A stretch of 64,000 nucleotides of DNA from Arthrobacter sp. efr-133-R2A-120 (GCF_030209835.1 NZ_JARVRF010000005.1:60277-124276); one strand, 5' to 3'. Positions 53,292-62,310 are shown, counted from the first letter of the stretch. The notes: generated by a model not told the origin, from the letters alone. A program made the numbers and translations.

Positions 53292-53729
53292 ATGAGTGTT
53301 GTGCGCGAATTCATGACCACCAATGCCCAGTGCGTCAAGGAAGACCAGTCGCTGCGTGACGCGGCTGTCCTGATGCGCGATCTGGACGTCGGTTCCCTGC
53401 CAATCTGCGGCAACGATGGAAAACTCAAAGGATTCATCACTGACCGCGACATTGTGCTCAGGTGCGTTGCTGAGGGATTGGATGCTGACCGGCTGACCGC
53501 GGCAGATCTCGCCCAGGGCACGCCAATCTGGATCGATGCCGACGCCAGCATCGACGCAGCTATCGACCTGATGGAAAAGCACCAGGTCCGGCGCCTTCCG
53601 GTCATCACCGACCACAAGTTGGTAGGCATCATCAGCCAGGGCGACATCGCCCGGAACTACACCGAGGAACGCGTAGGCGAATTGGTGGAGCACATCTCCG
53701 CCAAGACTCCCATGGCGCAACTGGGCTAA
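53292..53729 (+). CDS. CBS-domain protein
   Basis: A 145-residue protein made of two CBS motifs (about 5-60 and 72-125). Markers are VREFMTTNAQCVKEDQSL, LPICGNDGKLKGFITDRDI, RRLPVITDHKLVGIISQGDIA. Stand-alone pairs of CBS motifs bind adenosyl ligands (AMP, ATP, SAM) and act as energy or redox sensors in actinobacteria, often induced by stress or hypoxia. GGAGG precedes the ATG. It is a single gene closed by a strong terminator. Confidence 0.9.
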   Translation: MSVVREFMTTNAQCVKEDQSLRDAAVLMRDLDVGSLPICGNDGKLKGFITDRDIVLRCVAEGLDADRLTAADLAQGTPIWIDADASIDAAIDLMEKHQVRRLPVITDHKLVGIISQGDIARNYTEERVGELVEHISAKTPMAQLG

Positions 53730-53749
53730 CCGCAACTTTCGCACCCATC

Positions 53750-53779
53750 AAGCGTCACGGCCCCCGGGCCGTGGCGCTT
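53750..53779 (+). terminator. terminator after CBS gene
   Basis: AAGCGTCACGGCCC (53750-53763) pairs with GGGCCGTGGCGCTT (53766-53779) with one G-T type mismatch around a two-base loop. It lies between the convergent CBS gene and the small hypothetical gene, so it may work in both directions. Confidence 0.75.
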
Positions 53780-53805
53780 CCGCGTGGATCAAGAAGTGCC
53801 GGAAG

Positions 53806-54102
53806 CTAGAGGAACGCTTCCCGCCCGGTGCCTTCCCGCATCACCAGTTCCCCGTCCTCGATGGACACCAGCAGGCTCTTCGCTTTTCCATGGAGCTTCT
53901 TGCTGGCGCTTAACTGACGGCTGGTGACCTCGACGCCCACCGTGGATCCCTTCGCCGGCAGCTCCACGGAAATCTCTGCCGCCATTCCCAGCATCTCCCG
54001 GGTAGATACGTCGCGCTCGTGGTGGGCCTCTTTGTGGTTGACGGTGACTTCTACGTCATCGGAGTCAAAGCCGTCCTGCAGGATGATGAGCAGTTCTTGC
54101 AT
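53806..54102 (-). CDS. hypothetical protein
   Basis: A 98-residue soluble protein with no signal peptide or membrane segment: MQELLIILQDGFDSDDVEV at the start, an His/Glu-rich middle (NHKEAHHERDVSTRE) and a basic C-terminal third (SRQLSASKKLHGKAKSLLVS). The ATG follows GAAGAGG. I do not recognise the family. It is divergent from tex and convergent with the CBS gene. Confidence 0.6.
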   Translation of the reverse strand: MQELLIILQDGFDSDDVEVTVNHKEAHHERDVSTREMLGMAAEISVELPAKGSTVGVEVTSRQLSASKKLHGKAKSLLVSIEDGELVMREGTGREAFL

Positions 54103-54197
54103 GATGCGCCTCTTCCTTGAGTAGCATTCCTGACCGGATCAACGGCGGCTCTTTCCACTACAGCACTCCGCGCCGTCTTTAGGTAGGGCAAAATGTC

Positions 54198-56618
54198 ATG
54201 GTGACCCATCTTCCACAGCCCCAGTCAGCACAGCACCAGTCAGCAGACGCCGCCATCCACGCCCTGATCGCCGAAGAGCTCGGTGTAAAGGCCTGGCAGG
54301 TCAAGGCCGCGGTTGAATTGCTCGACGCCGGATCCACCGTCCCGTTCATCGCCAGATACCGCAAGGAAGTCACCGGGACGCTCGATGACACCCAGTTGCG
54401 CGAGCTTGAGGAACGGCTTCGGTACCTGCGGGACCTCGAGGACCGCCGTCGAACGGTGCTTGAGGCGATTGCCGCGCAAGGCAAGCTGACCCCGGAACTG
54501 GAGGCCGCCGTCGTCGGCGCTGATACCAAGTCCCGGCTCGAAGATATCTATCTGCCCTTCAAATCCAAGCGCCGCACCAAAGCGCAGATCGCCCGCGAGG
54601 CCGGCCTCGAGCCGCTCGCGGATGCGCTTCTCGCGAACCCGCAGCTTGAACCTGAGCGCGAGGCCGCCAAGTACCTCAACGCTGAGCACTCCATTGACGA
54701 TGCCTCCGCGGCCCTCGCCGGCGCCCGCTCGATCCTCGTGGAGCGGGTCTCCCAGGACCCCGATCTCGCCGAGGATTTGCGAGAGCGGTTGTGGACCCAG
54801 GGATGGATGGTTTCGCGCGTGAAGAAGGGCCAGGAAGCCGAGGGGCAGAAGTTCAAGGACTACTTCGAGTTCTCCCAAGTGCCTTCCGGCATGCCCGGCC
54901 ACCGCGTTCTCGCGCTCTTGCGTGGCGAGAACGACGGCGTCCTTGAGCTTGACCTCGCCGAGGCAGAACCAGCCGACGACGACGCCCTGGCCGCCGCCCG
55001 CGGCCGCTACGAGAACGCTGTGGCCAAGTGCCTCGGGGTCGCCGAGCGCGGCCGGCCCGCCGATTCCTGGCTAGTCCAGACGGCACAGATCGCCTGGCGC
55101 TCGCGCATCCTGGACCGCCTGAGCAACGATCTGCGGGGCCGCATGTTCGCGCAGGCCGAGGACGAAGCCGTGCGCGTCTTCGCTGCCAACCTCCGCGATG
55201 TGCTCCTCGCGGCTCCGGCCGGCAACCGCGCCACACTGGGCCTGGACCCGGGACTGCGGACGGGCGTGAAAGTGGCGGTCGTCGATGGCACCGGAAAAGT
55301 CGTAGCCACGGATACCGTCTATCCGCACGCTCCGGCAAAGAAGTGGGACGAGGCTTTGGTGACGCTGGAGCGCTTGGCGCGGCAGCACGGCGTCGAGCTC
55401 GTCGCGATCGGCAACGGCACGGCGTCGCGCGAAACGGACAAACTCGCGGTGCAGCTCATCAAGTCGCTGGCAGCATCCGGCGGTCCCACGTTGCAGAAAC
55501 TCGTGGTGTCCGAGGCCGGTGCCTCCGTGTACTCGGCGTCCGCGCTCGCGGCCGCTGAACTGCCGGGCATGGACGTTTCCTTGCGCGGAGCCGTTTCGAT
55601 CGCCCGGCGTCTGCAGGATCCGCTGGCCGAATTGGTGAAGATCGAACCGAAGTCGATCGGCGTGGGGCAGTACCAGCACGACGTCACGGCGGCGAAGCTG
55701 GACCGTTCCCTGGACGCCGTCGTCGAGGACTGCGTGAATGCGGTGGGCGTGGACGTCAACACGGCGTCGCCCGCGCTCCTGGCGCGGGTGGCCGGCGTCG
55801 GGCCGCTCCTGAGCGAGAACATTGTGGCGTACCGCAACGAAAACGGACCGTTCGCCAAGCGTGCCGACCTCAAGAAGGTGCCGCGGCTGGGTGCAAAGGC
55901 GTTTGAACAGTGCGCGGGCTTCCTGCGGATCACCGGGGGAGCGGAACCGCTCGACGCGTCCAGCGTCCACCCGGAAGCCTATCCGGTGGCGAGGAAGATC
56001 GTGGCTGCTGCGCACGGAGCTCCCGTGTCTTCACTGGACCCGCAGGCATTCGTGGACGGGACGTTCGGGCTGCCCACCGTGCGGGACATCATGTCCGAGC
56101 TCGAAAAGCCGGGCCGTGACCCCCGTCCGGCATTCGCCGCGGTGACGTTCTCCGAAGGCATCGAGAAGATTTCGGACCTCAAGCCTGGCATGATCCTGGA
56201 AGGCACCGTCACCAATGTGGCGGCGTTCGGGGCCTTCGTGGATGTCGGAGTGCACCAGGACGGCCTGGTCCACGTCTCCGCGCTAGCCAACAAGTTCGTG
56301 TCCGATCCCCGCGAAATCGTGAAATCCGGACAAGTGGTGCGCGTGAAGGTCCTGGAAGCGGATCCGGAGCGGAAGCGGATTTCGCTCACCCTTAGGCTCG
56401 ACGACGAACCCGGCACCCCGGGCGGATCCGGTTCGCGGGGCGGCGGGCGTGACCGCGGCCCGCGCGGTGGTGAGCGCGGTAGTGAGCGCAGTGGCGGCGA
56501 GCGCGGTGAGCGGCGCCCGGCGCCGCAGGCTGGACAGGGCGGTCGCAAGGCGGCTCCAGCGAAGCCGGTCAACACGGCAATGGCGGAAGCGCTGCGCCGG
56601 GCCGGGCTGGGGAAGTAG
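54198..56618 (+). CDS. tex: Tex-family RNA-binding transcription accessory protein
   Basis: An 806-residue Tex protein. The helical N-terminal part has STVPFIARYRKEVTGTLDD and LEDIYLPFKSKRRTKAQIA. The YqgF/RNase-H-like domain reads ATLGLDPGLRTGVKVAVVD with IGNGTASRETD. Helix-hairpin-helix motifs follow (VDVNTASPALLARVAGVG, RADLKKVPRLGAKAFEQCAGF). The S1 RNA-binding domain is GMILEGTVTNVAAFGAFVDVG. The Gly/Arg-rich tail (RGGGRDRGPRGGERGSER) is longer than in E. coli and may aid RNA binding. AGGTAGGG precedes the ATG. Widely conserved; a role in transcription and stress/virulence gene expression is known in other bacteria. Confidence 0.93.
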   Translation: MVTHLPQPQSAQHQSADAAIHALIAEELGVKAWQVKAAVELLDAGSTVPFIARYRKEVTGTLDDTQLRELEERLRYLRDLEDRRRTVLEAIAAQGKLTPELEAAVVGADTKSRLEDIYLPFKSKRRTKAQIAREAGLEPLADALLANPQLEPEREAAKYLNAEHSIDDASAALAGARSILVERVSQDPDLAEDLRERLWTQGWMVSRVKKGQEAEGQKFKDYFEFSQVPSGMPGHRVLALLRGENDGVLELDLAEAEPADDDALAAARGRYENAVAKCLGVAERGRPADSWLVQTAQIAWRSRILDRLSNDLRGRMFAQAEDEAVRVFAANLRDVLLAAPAGNRATLGLDPGLRTGVKVAVVDGTGKVVATDTVYPHAPAKKWDEALVTLERLARQHGVELVAIGNGTASRETDKLAVQLIKSLAASGGPTLQKLVVSEAGASVYSASALAAAELPGMDVSLRGAVSIARRLQDPLAELVKIEPKSIGVGQYQHDVTAAKLDRSLDAVVEDCVNAVGVDVNTASPALLARVAGVGPLLSENIVAYRNENGPFAKRADLKKVPRLGAKAFEQCAGFLRITGGAEPLDASSVHPEAYPVARKIVAAAHGAPVSSLDPQAFVDGTFGLPTVRDIMSELEKPGRDPRPAFAAVTFSEGIEKISDLKPGMILEGTVTNVAAFGAFVDVGVHQDGLVHVSALANKFVSDPREIVKSGQVVRVKVLEADPERKRISLTLRLDDEPGTPGGSGSRGGGRDRGPRGGERGSERSGGERGERRPAPQAGQGGRKAAPAKPVNTAMAEALRRAGLGK

Positions 56619-56730
56619 CCGCGGCCCCCGTCCTCCACGGTGATTTCGAAGCAATGCTGCCGATTCCCGAAGCATGAGTGGCATCATGTAGAAGGTCAGA
56701 AGCTTGCGCCAGGGGGAGGCCGTGTTTCGA

Positions 56731-58113
56731 ATGAGCAAGCGGAGGGAACGCTCTCAGACGTCCATGCCCCGATGGTGGCTGCTTGTCATCATCGTCTTGG
56801 AGGCCGCTGTTGCCTTGACGGCTGGCCTTCCCTTGATGCTGGGCGAAGAACCCTGGGACGACCTCGGTTGGCCCGTCTGGATTCCTGATGTCATTGCGTT
56901 GCTCGTGGTTCCCGTCGTGGTTTTCGCGTCGTTTTCTTTGGTGCGGCAGCAGTTCCGGGAGCGCGCTGAAGCGTCCCGGACCACCCGCCTGATGGATACG
57001 GTGCTGACCACAAGCAGGGAGTGGTTGTGGGCCATAGGACCCGACGGGCGCTTCACCTTCTCGAGCCCGGCGGGAGCGGAGTTGACCGGGTACGAGCCTG
57101 CCGAAATACTGGGCAGGCATTTCAGCCTGATCATTGATCCCGACGAGCTAGCGGACGCCCTGCAAGCCCTGGCTTCCACCCAAGACACTGCCGCCGGCTG
57201 GTCAGGACTCCGCGCCGTGTGCCGCCACAAGAACGGCAGCAGGGTCCTGGTCGAGGTGTCCGGAAGGTCACTTCTGGACGCCGCGGGCCGGCCTGCTGGC
57301 TTCGAAGGAACGAGCAGGGCCCTTGATCCCGGGACAGCGAACACGCTCGCTGCCGGAGAGATCAGAAGCCGGATCGAGGCGACGCTCGCCGGGCGTTCCT
57401 TGATGACGGCGTTCCAACCCATCCGCTCCCTGGAATCAGACTCGATCACTGGAGCCGAAGCCTTGACTCGGTTCCCGGGATCTCCGAGCATTTCCCCCGA
57501 GGTGATGTTCGCCGAGGCTACCGCCGTCGGACTGGATGTTGAGCTTGAGATTCTTGCCCTCGAGACCGCACTCGCGGCTGCGAAGGGGCTGCCACTCGCG
57601 CTGTCGGTTTCTGTGAATCTCTCACCACGGGCATGCCTTGACGCGAGACTCTCCGATATTCTCGCGGACTCCGGAATATCGACTGGCCGGATCGTGCTCG
57701 AGGTGACGGAACGCCACCACGTTGTTGACTATGGCCCTCTCGCGGCGGCGCTTGCACCTTTGCGAAGCCGTGGATTGAGGATCGCCGTTGATGACGCAGG
57801 TGCTGGCTTTGCGTCCATGCGCCACGTCCTGCTCCTCAAGCCCGATGTGATCAAGCTGGACAGGGAGATCATCGCCGGCATCGACACGGACCCGGGCCAG
57901 CGGGCCTTGGGGGCGGCCATGGTCGGCTTCGCGAAGGAAATCGGCGCAACCCTGGTCGCCGAAGGGATCGAAACCGAAGCCGAGTTAACCGCAGTAGTCG
58001 AGCTCGGCATGACGGCCGGGCAGGGCTACCTTCTCGGGCGGCCCTCCGTGCGGCCGGAGGACTGGGCACACTGGGGTGGGGCGTTCCAGCGCCGGGCATT
58101 GGGAAGTGGATAA
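56731..58113 (+). CDS. membrane PAS-EAL cyclic-di-GMP phosphodiesterase
   Basis: A 460-residue protein from ATG 56731 (AGGGGGAGG upstream; GTG 56722 is too close to the site). Two TM helices (WWLLVIIVLEAAVALTAGL and IALLVVPVVVFASFSLV) are joined by a short loop. A PAS domain follows (about 85-195, TTSREWLWAIGPDGRFTF, TGYEPAEILG). The EAL domain (about 210-450) keeps its catalytic signature: ITGAEALTRF, SVNLSPRA, ILEVTE-like VLEVTERH, IAVDDAGAGFASM and LVAEGIETEAE with QGYLLGRP. It probably hydrolyses c-di-GMP under PAS control. There is no GGDEF domain. Confidence 0.88.
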   Translation: MSKRRERSQTSMPRWWLLVIIVLEAAVALTAGLPLMLGEEPWDDLGWPVWIPDVIALLVVPVVVFASFSLVRQQFRERAEASRTTRLMDTVLTTSREWLWAIGPDGRFTFSSPAGAELTGYEPAEILGRHFSLIIDPDELADALQALASTQDTAAGWSGLRAVCRHKNGSRVLVEVSGRSLLDAAGRPAGFEGTSRALDPGTANTLAAGEIRSRIEATLAGRSLMTAFQPIRSLESDSITGAEALTRFPGSPSISPEVMFAEATAVGLDVELEILALETALAAAKGLPLALSVSVNLSPRACLDARLSDILADSGISTGRIVLEVTERHHVVDYGPLAAALAPLRSRGLRIAVDDAGAGFASMRHVLLLKPDVIKLDREIIAGIDTDPGQRALGAAMVGFAKEIGATLVAEGIETEAELTAVVELGMTAGQGYLLGRPSVRPEDWAHWGGAFQRRALGSG

Positions 58114-58114
58114 G

Positions 58115-58288
58115 GTGAAAACCACGCCTTGGTCGGCCATTATCGCGACCCAGTTGGTTGCAGCGCTTGGGCCGCTGGCGTTGCTCGTTCGATTCGACGC
58201 CCGCTGGTATGACTACATTTGGGTTGTCGCCTTGGTGGCCTACGAGATCTTGGTTATGCGGGCGCTCGTCCGTGGGCAGAGCAAGTAG
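58115..58288 (+). CDS. small two-helix membrane protein
   Basis: A 57-residue protein from GTG 58115, one base after the EAL gene stop, so co-translated with it. Two hydrophobic segments, AIIATQLVAALGPLALLV and YIWVVALVAYEILVM, flank a charged turn (RFDARWYD). The end is basic (RALVRGQSK). The reading frame and codon use look real; function unknown. It may be an accessory of the phosphodiesterase. Confidence 0.5.
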   Translation: MKTTPWSAIIATQLVAALGPLALLVRFDARWYDYIWVVALVAYEILVMRALVRGQSK

Positions 58289-58306
58289 CCGCAACGACTT
58301 AAACGA

Positions 58307-58350
58307 GGGCGGCGCCCTGGTTCCTTTCCTCAGGAACTGGAGCGCCGCCG
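58307..58350. terminator. terminator between EAL unit and MSMEG_6728 gene
   Basis: GGGCGGCGCCCTGGTTCCT pairs with AGGAACTGGAGCGCCGCC with small bulges around TTCCTC. It separates two convergent genes and could stop transcription both ways. Confidence 0.6.
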
Positions 58351-58372
58351 TCGTTCGCGTCTAGCCGAGCCG

Positions 58373-59278
58373 CTACGGTGCCGGGATCGGGAAGAATGCC
58401 CGCGGATCCTGCAACAAGGCCGGGTAGTCGAAGTCCGTGCGGTCGATGATCTTGGTTACCTCGAAGTTGCGGCCGAAGCGGCCGTCTTCGAGGGTGATCG
58501 GCCGTCCGTGGATCTTGCCCAAGGCAAACTTGGCGCCACCCTCGATAGGGACGAGGACAGGCGTGTTGCCGGGGAGCGTCCGGAAGGCCTCGTCCTGGCG
58601 CTGGCGGTTGCGTGTGGGCTTCTTCACCAGTTGCTTCGGGGCCTTGCGGGCGGTCTTGCCCGGGCGGCGGGACGTTTCCGAAGCGTAGACGAACTGGTAG
58701 CCGTCGCCGTCGCTGTTGGCCGCCTTGGCCTTGCCTGCTGCCGGCATCCCCACCTTGTCGATCTTTTCGGGTTCAACATCGCCCACCGGGGCGCGAAGAA
58801 CCCAGATGAAGTCGTCATAGGGGTCTTCGGGGATGAACTCGTGCCGAGGCTCGGGCCAAAGGTACTCAAGGTCCTTCGGGGTGTCCGGGAAGAGCTCGGC
58901 GTAGAAGCGGGGCTCCTTCTGGAGCAGCTTGGAGCGGTGGCTCAGGTGGAAATCGGCGTCGCCCAGCCAAGGCGGCATCGGAATCTTGGAGGCATAGTCC
59001 GGGTGGGCTGCCTGGGGTGCGAACTCGGTGATGCTGGTGCGGGTGTTGTCCGGATTGCCCCGGGCGACCCATTCGTCCACCATGGCCAGGCCGTAAAGAG
59101 TGAGCGCGGGGACGTAGCCCATCCACATGCGGATAGCCGGGTGGGACGGCCGGCCGAACTCAGGGATCACCAGTGCGCGAAGGATCTGCAGTGCTTCGAC
59201 ACGCTGCTTGCCAAGCCTTGCGGTGTCCAAGACGGCAGCACTTTGCTTGAAATCGGGGAACGGGAGGAAGGTCTGCAT
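58373..59278 (-). CDS. MSMEG_6728-family protein, function unknown
   Basis: A 301-residue cytosolic protein. The N-terminal half (MQTFLPFPDFKQSAAVLDT, LGKQRVEALQILRAL, HPAIRMWMGYVPALTLYG) defines the actinobacterial MSMEG_6728 family. WLGDADFHLSHRSKLLQKEP has a His-rich, nuclease-like look, and some annotations relate the family to pyrimidine-dimer glycosylases, which I cannot confirm here. A basic linker (RRPGKTARKAPKQLVKKPTRN) leads to a small C-terminal domain. Single gene, convergent with the EAL unit. Confidence 0.78.
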   Translation of the reverse strand: MQTFLPFPDFKQSAAVLDTARLGKQRVEALQILRALVIPEFGRPSHPAIRMWMGYVPALTLYGLAMVDEWVARGNPDNTRTSITEFAPQAAHPDYASKIPMPPWLGDADFHLSHRSKLLQKEPRFYAELFPDTPKDLEYLWPEPRHEFIPEDPYDDFIWVLRAPVGDVEPEKIDKVGMPAAGKAKAANSDGDGYQFVYASETSRRPGKTARKAPKQLVKKPTRNRQRQDEAFRTLPGNTPVLVPIEGGAKFALGKIHGRPITLEDGRFGRNFEVTKIIDRTDFDYPALLQDPRAFFPIPAP

Positions 59279-59388
59279 CCTTTCAGTTTGGGGGCCGGAC
59301 GGCGTAGATCCAAGTTGACGCGGTGTGGCCTTCCCCTCGCTCGTGTTGTCGGGGCCCTTTGATCGACGTTGGCAGGGCTACTTGTCCC

Positions 59389-59544
59389 ATGGAAGCCCCC
59401 TCGGAAACCTATGCCGGGAACTGGCCAGCGCGTGCGGTTCTGGGGACAGTCGACCGCGCCCGGAACGCGGTCATGGCCCGCCGCTGGCAGCGCCATCCGG
59501 TATTCGGGTCCCTCTTGCGCAGAATCAACCGCTTTCTGCCCTGA
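59389..59544 (+). CDS. possible small protein
   Basis: An ATG-initiated 51-codon frame in the 325-base gap between the MSMEG_6728 gene and the deaminase gene. It reads MEAPSETYAGNWPARAVLG... and ends RRWQRHPVFGSLLRRINRFLP, with an amphipathic basic C-terminus. No convincing ribosome site (GGCAGGG is 17 bases away). It may be chance, but nothing else explains the gap apart from the deaminase promoter. Confidence 0.3.
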   Translation: MEAPSETYAGNWPARAVLGTVDRARNAVMARRWQRHPVFGSLLRRINRFLP

Positions 59545-59603
59545 ACCCGCTTTGGCTGGGCGTTCAGATGGGGCGCGTTGAGTATTCGTCCTACTCTTGT
59601 CGG

Positions 59604-60629
59604 GTGGAAACTTTTGGCGAATCGACGACGACGGCGGCACCTCCAGTTGCCGAACTGCACCTACACATCGAGGGGACGCTTCAGCCCGAGCTGATTTTCG
59701 CGCTCGCGGAACGGAACGGGATTGAGCTTCCGTACGCGGATCTGGACGAGTTGCGTGCATGGTACGAGTTCACGGATCTGCAGTCGTTCCTGGATCTGTA
59801 CTACGCCAACATGGCCGTGTTGCGCACCGAGCAGGATTTTGCGGACATGACCAGGGCTTATTTGGCGCGCGCGGCGGCCGGTGGCGTGCGGCACGTCGAG
59901 GTCATGATGGACCCGCAGGCGCACATCTCGCGTGGGGTGGCCCTGGAAACGTGCGTCAACGGTGTGGCGTCCGCACTCGCGACGTCGGTGGAGGAGTTCG
60001 GCGTCTCGACGCTCCTGATTGCCGCGTTCCTGAGGGACATGTCCGAGGAATCTGCGCTGGAGGTTTTGGATCAGCTTCTGGCCATGGGGGCGCCGATCGC
60101 CGGCATTGGCCTGGATTCGGCCGAGGTGGGCAATCCGCCGTCGAAGTTCGAACGACTGTACCGCCGCGCGGCCGAGGCCGGACTGCGGCGGATTGCGCAC
60201 GCAGGCGAGGAAGGCCCTGCTTCCTATGTGTACGAGGCGCTCGATCTGCTTGGCGTCGAGAGGATCGATCACGGCATCCGCTGCATGGAAGATCCGGCCC
60301 TGGTGGAGCGGTTGGTGGCCGAGCAGGTTCCGCTGACAGTGTGCCCCCTGTCCAACGTCCGGCTGCGCGCGGTGGATACCCTGGCCGATCACCCTTTGCC
60401 TGCAATGCTGGCAGCCGGGCTGAACGTCAGCGTGAATTCTGACGATCCCGCGTACTTTGGCGGCTACGTGGACGACAACTTCGCGCAACTTGTAGCTGTG
60501 CACGGGTTGTCTGTTGGGGACCGGGCGCGCCTAGCCGCGAACTCGGTGCGGGCCTCGTTCGCGGACGAGGCCCGGAAGGCTGAACTGTTGGCCGAGGTTT
60601 CGGAGTGGGAAAGGGCATCGGTCGGTTAG
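59604..60629 (+). CDS. adenine deaminase-like protein (adenosine/AMP deaminase superfamily)
   Basis: A 341-residue metal-dependent purine deaminase. GTG 59604 is chosen because the fold starts soon after (VAELHLHIEGTLQPELIF); an ATG at 59568 is the alternative. Metal and catalytic motifs: HLHIEG, GLDSAEVGNPP, IAHAGEEGPAS with the catalytic Glu segment, ERIDHGIRC, and VNSDDPAYFGGYVDDNF. The last motif (SDDPAYFGGY) is the form seen in Aah1-type adenine deaminases rather than the NTDDP of adenosine deaminases, so adenine to hypoxanthine is the more likely reaction. No purine operon is adjacent. Confidence 0.83.
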   Translation: METFGESTTTAAPPVAELHLHIEGTLQPELIFALAERNGIELPYADLDELRAWYEFTDLQSFLDLYYANMAVLRTEQDFADMTRAYLARAAAGGVRHVEVMMDPQAHISRGVALETCVNGVASALATSVEEFGVSTLLIAAFLRDMSEESALEVLDQLLAMGAPIAGIGLDSAEVGNPPSKFERLYRRAAEAGLRRIAHAGEEGPASYVYEALDLLGVERIDHGIRCMEDPALVERLVAEQVPLTVCPLSNVRLRAVDTLADHPLPAMLAAGLNVSVNSDDPAYFGGYVDDNFAQLVAVHGLSVGDRARLAANSVRASFADEARKAELLAEVSEWERASVG

Positions 60630-60675
60630 TCAGTCGCGGGCACGGCGTGGAAACGGGCGGCGGGAATCCCGGGTG

Positions 60676-61098
60676 TCATCTTGGTAGCACGGCGTCCGGA
60701 GGCTGTGGTGTGGTGATCGGGTCCGCGTGTCGATGCACGAGTGCCCAAGTGTCGCCTTCAGGGCGATAGATGCTCGTTACCCGCAGTTCAAAGGGCGATA
60801 TTTCAGATCCCCCTCCGACCTTGGCCTGCCAGTGTTCCAAGTCCAGAAAGCAAGCAAGACCGGAAGTGACGTGCTTTGTGAGCGTATCAACGGCGGTGAC
60901 GTGTCCATCTTCGAAGCGTGCTGCGGCTGAATCGAGGGCCACTGACACTTGATCCCAGCCAACTGCCGGAGGACCCCAAGGATTCGCAAGGGACACATCC
61001 TCGCTGTGGGAAAAAATGGCCTTGGCGGGTTCCGGATCGCCTTTGGCAAACTGATCTAGCGCTTGATGAAACTGGTCAATGACCTCGTCAAGCTGCAT
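60676..61098 (-). CDS. NTF2/SnoaL-like domain protein
   Basis: A 140-residue protein of the ketosteroid-isomerase-like fold. ATG 61098 has AAGGTGG seven bases upstream; GTG 61107 lacks spacing. FHQALDQFAKGDPEPAKAIF, VSLANPWGPPAVGWDQV and the C-terminal strands ending WALVHRHADPI are typical of the small stress-related NTF2 group. No catalytic assignment is possible. Convergent with the deaminase gene. Confidence 0.8.
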   Translation of the reverse strand: MQLDEVIDQFHQALDQFAKGDPEPAKAIFSHSEDVSLANPWGPPAVGWDQVSVALDSAAARFEDGHVTAVDTLTKHVTSGLACFLDLEHWQAKVGGGSEISPFELRVTSIYRPEGDTWALVHRHADPITTPQPPDAVLPR

Positions 61099-61107
61099 TT
61101 GTTCCAC

Positions 61108-61428
61108 CTTCTGACTGATTGGCGCATCTGGAGTAGTAGGCGAATCTTAGCGGCTCCGCGCCCGGCCGTCACCGGTCCCTGAATCTTCCCAACGGGCGGA
61201 GCTCCAGCCGCACTGTCATCAGCGGGCACGTCATAACCCAGGGTTCAAGGGGCTATCGAGGGTACCCCAACAGCTAGTTACTGACCGGTAGCCGAGACCC
61301 TTCCATCACTTGTGGTTGTTTGGGCGTAATAGTGGGTCACGACACACGGTGTTTACCAAGAACAGTCGCCAGAATTTACAGAACATTGGCAGACTGCTGA
61401 AGGAATGTTCGCCGTTGAAGGAGACCCA
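61108..61428. other. intergenic region, no gene seen
   Basis: No convincing coding frame. It is divergent between the NTF2-like gene (leftward) and the winged-helix/X25 gene (rightward) and should hold both promoters. The right half (61300-61400) is AT-richer. I could not assign boxes or operators. Confidence 0.6.
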
Positions 61429-62253
61429 TTGGCCAAGTCCACCGTCGAAAAAAGCAGTGTCCGTCTCAAGACCGTCCTAGACGTCTTGGCAGAGGGAACG
61501 TGGTCCGAGCAGTCGTTGAATGCCGGCGAGATCCTGGCTGAGGCGATTGTCCGCGTCCCGCTGGATCCACGCGAGAGCGAACTGCTCAGCGGAGGCATCC
61601 CGCGCGGCCACAAGAACCTGACGACGGAGACCGCGAAACTGGTCAAGGCCGGCTGGCTGGTCAAGGGCCGATCGGGCTGGACTATCACCGACGACGGCCT
61701 CCGTGCCACCGTCGCTTTCGCCAAGCCGGACGAGTTCGTCACCGCGCTGACTGAGGGCACGCCCGTCCCGGCAGACACTCCGCTTCCGACGGCCCCCGTC
61801 AAGAAGGCCGCGGCCAGGAAGCCCGCGGCCAAGAAGGCTCCCGCCGTGGAAAAGGCGCCTGTTGCCAAAGCTGCAGCAGCGAAGGCCCCGGCCGCCAAGG
61901 CAGCGCCTAAGAAAGCGGCCGCACCCAAAGCGACTGCCGCCGTCGAGAAGCTCGAGCAGCCGTCCGCCGTCGCGATCGCTGGTGACTTCAACACAATTCT
62001 CGGCGCGCCGGAGGACTGGGCTCCGCAGTACGACGAGGTGCAGATGAAGTTCAATTCCCGTCGCAAGGTGTGGACCCTTACCGCCACGTTGCCTGCAGGT
62101 TTCTACACGTACAAGATCGCGCTGAACCGCTCGTGGGACGAGAACTACGGCGCGTTCGGCGCCCGTGATGGTGCCAACCACGAGCTGAACCACGACGGCG
62201 GCAAGGTCACCTTCACGTACGACCACGCCACGCGGGACATCGTCACGGCTTAG
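61429..62253 (+). CDS. winged-helix protein with Lys/Ala-rich linker and X25 (CBM48-like) domain
   Basis: A 274-residue chimera. The start is TTG 61429 (MAKSTVEKSS) with GAAGGAG five bases before it; ATG 61405 has its site too close. Residues about 8-95 (VRLKTVLDVLAEGTWSEQSL, then KNLTTETAKLVKAGWLVKGR and WTITDDGLRATV) look like an Mrr-N-type winged helix that could bind DNA. Residues about 108-180 are a Lys/Ala/Pro-rich linker like histone-H1 tails. Residues about 180-270 (AIAGDFNTILGAPEDWAPQ, LPAGFYTYKIALNRSWDENYG) are a pullulanase X25/CBM48-type glycan-binding domain. No signal peptide. This mix suggests a cytosolic link between DNA or chromatin and glycogen. Function unknown. Confidence 0.8.
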   Translation: MAKSTVEKSSVRLKTVLDVLAEGTWSEQSLNAGEILAEAIVRVPLDPRESELLSGGIPRGHKNLTTETAKLVKAGWLVKGRSGWTITDDGLRATVAFAKPDEFVTALTEGTPVPADTPLPTAPVKKAAARKPAAKKAPAVEKAPVAKAAAAKAPAAKAAPKKAAAPKATAAVEKLEQPSAVAIAGDFNTILGAPEDWAPQYDEVQMKFNSRRKVWTLTATLPAGFYTYKIALNRSWDENYGAFGARDGANHELNHDGGKVTFTYDHATRDIVTA

Positions 62254-62257
62254 TTGT

Positions 62258-62310
62258 AACTCCCAAGTTTTCTCCAAGTCCAAATGTGGACTTGGAGAAA
62301 ACTTGGAGTT
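62258..62310. terminator. near-perfect 23-pair hairpin
   Basis: AACTCCCAAGTTTTCTCC then AAGTCC (62258-62281) pairs with GGACTTGGAGAAAACTTGGAGTT (split here as GGACTTGGAGAAAAC + TTGGAGTT, 62288-62310) with a single bulged base and a six-base loop. It starts four bases after the stop of the X25 gene. T-runs occur on both strands. Confidence 0.8.

Noticed and set aside
59325..59603. N-terminal extension of the adenine deaminase from 59325
   Set aside because: The extension has no ribosome site or family-like sequence; the deaminase fold begins just after GTG 59604.
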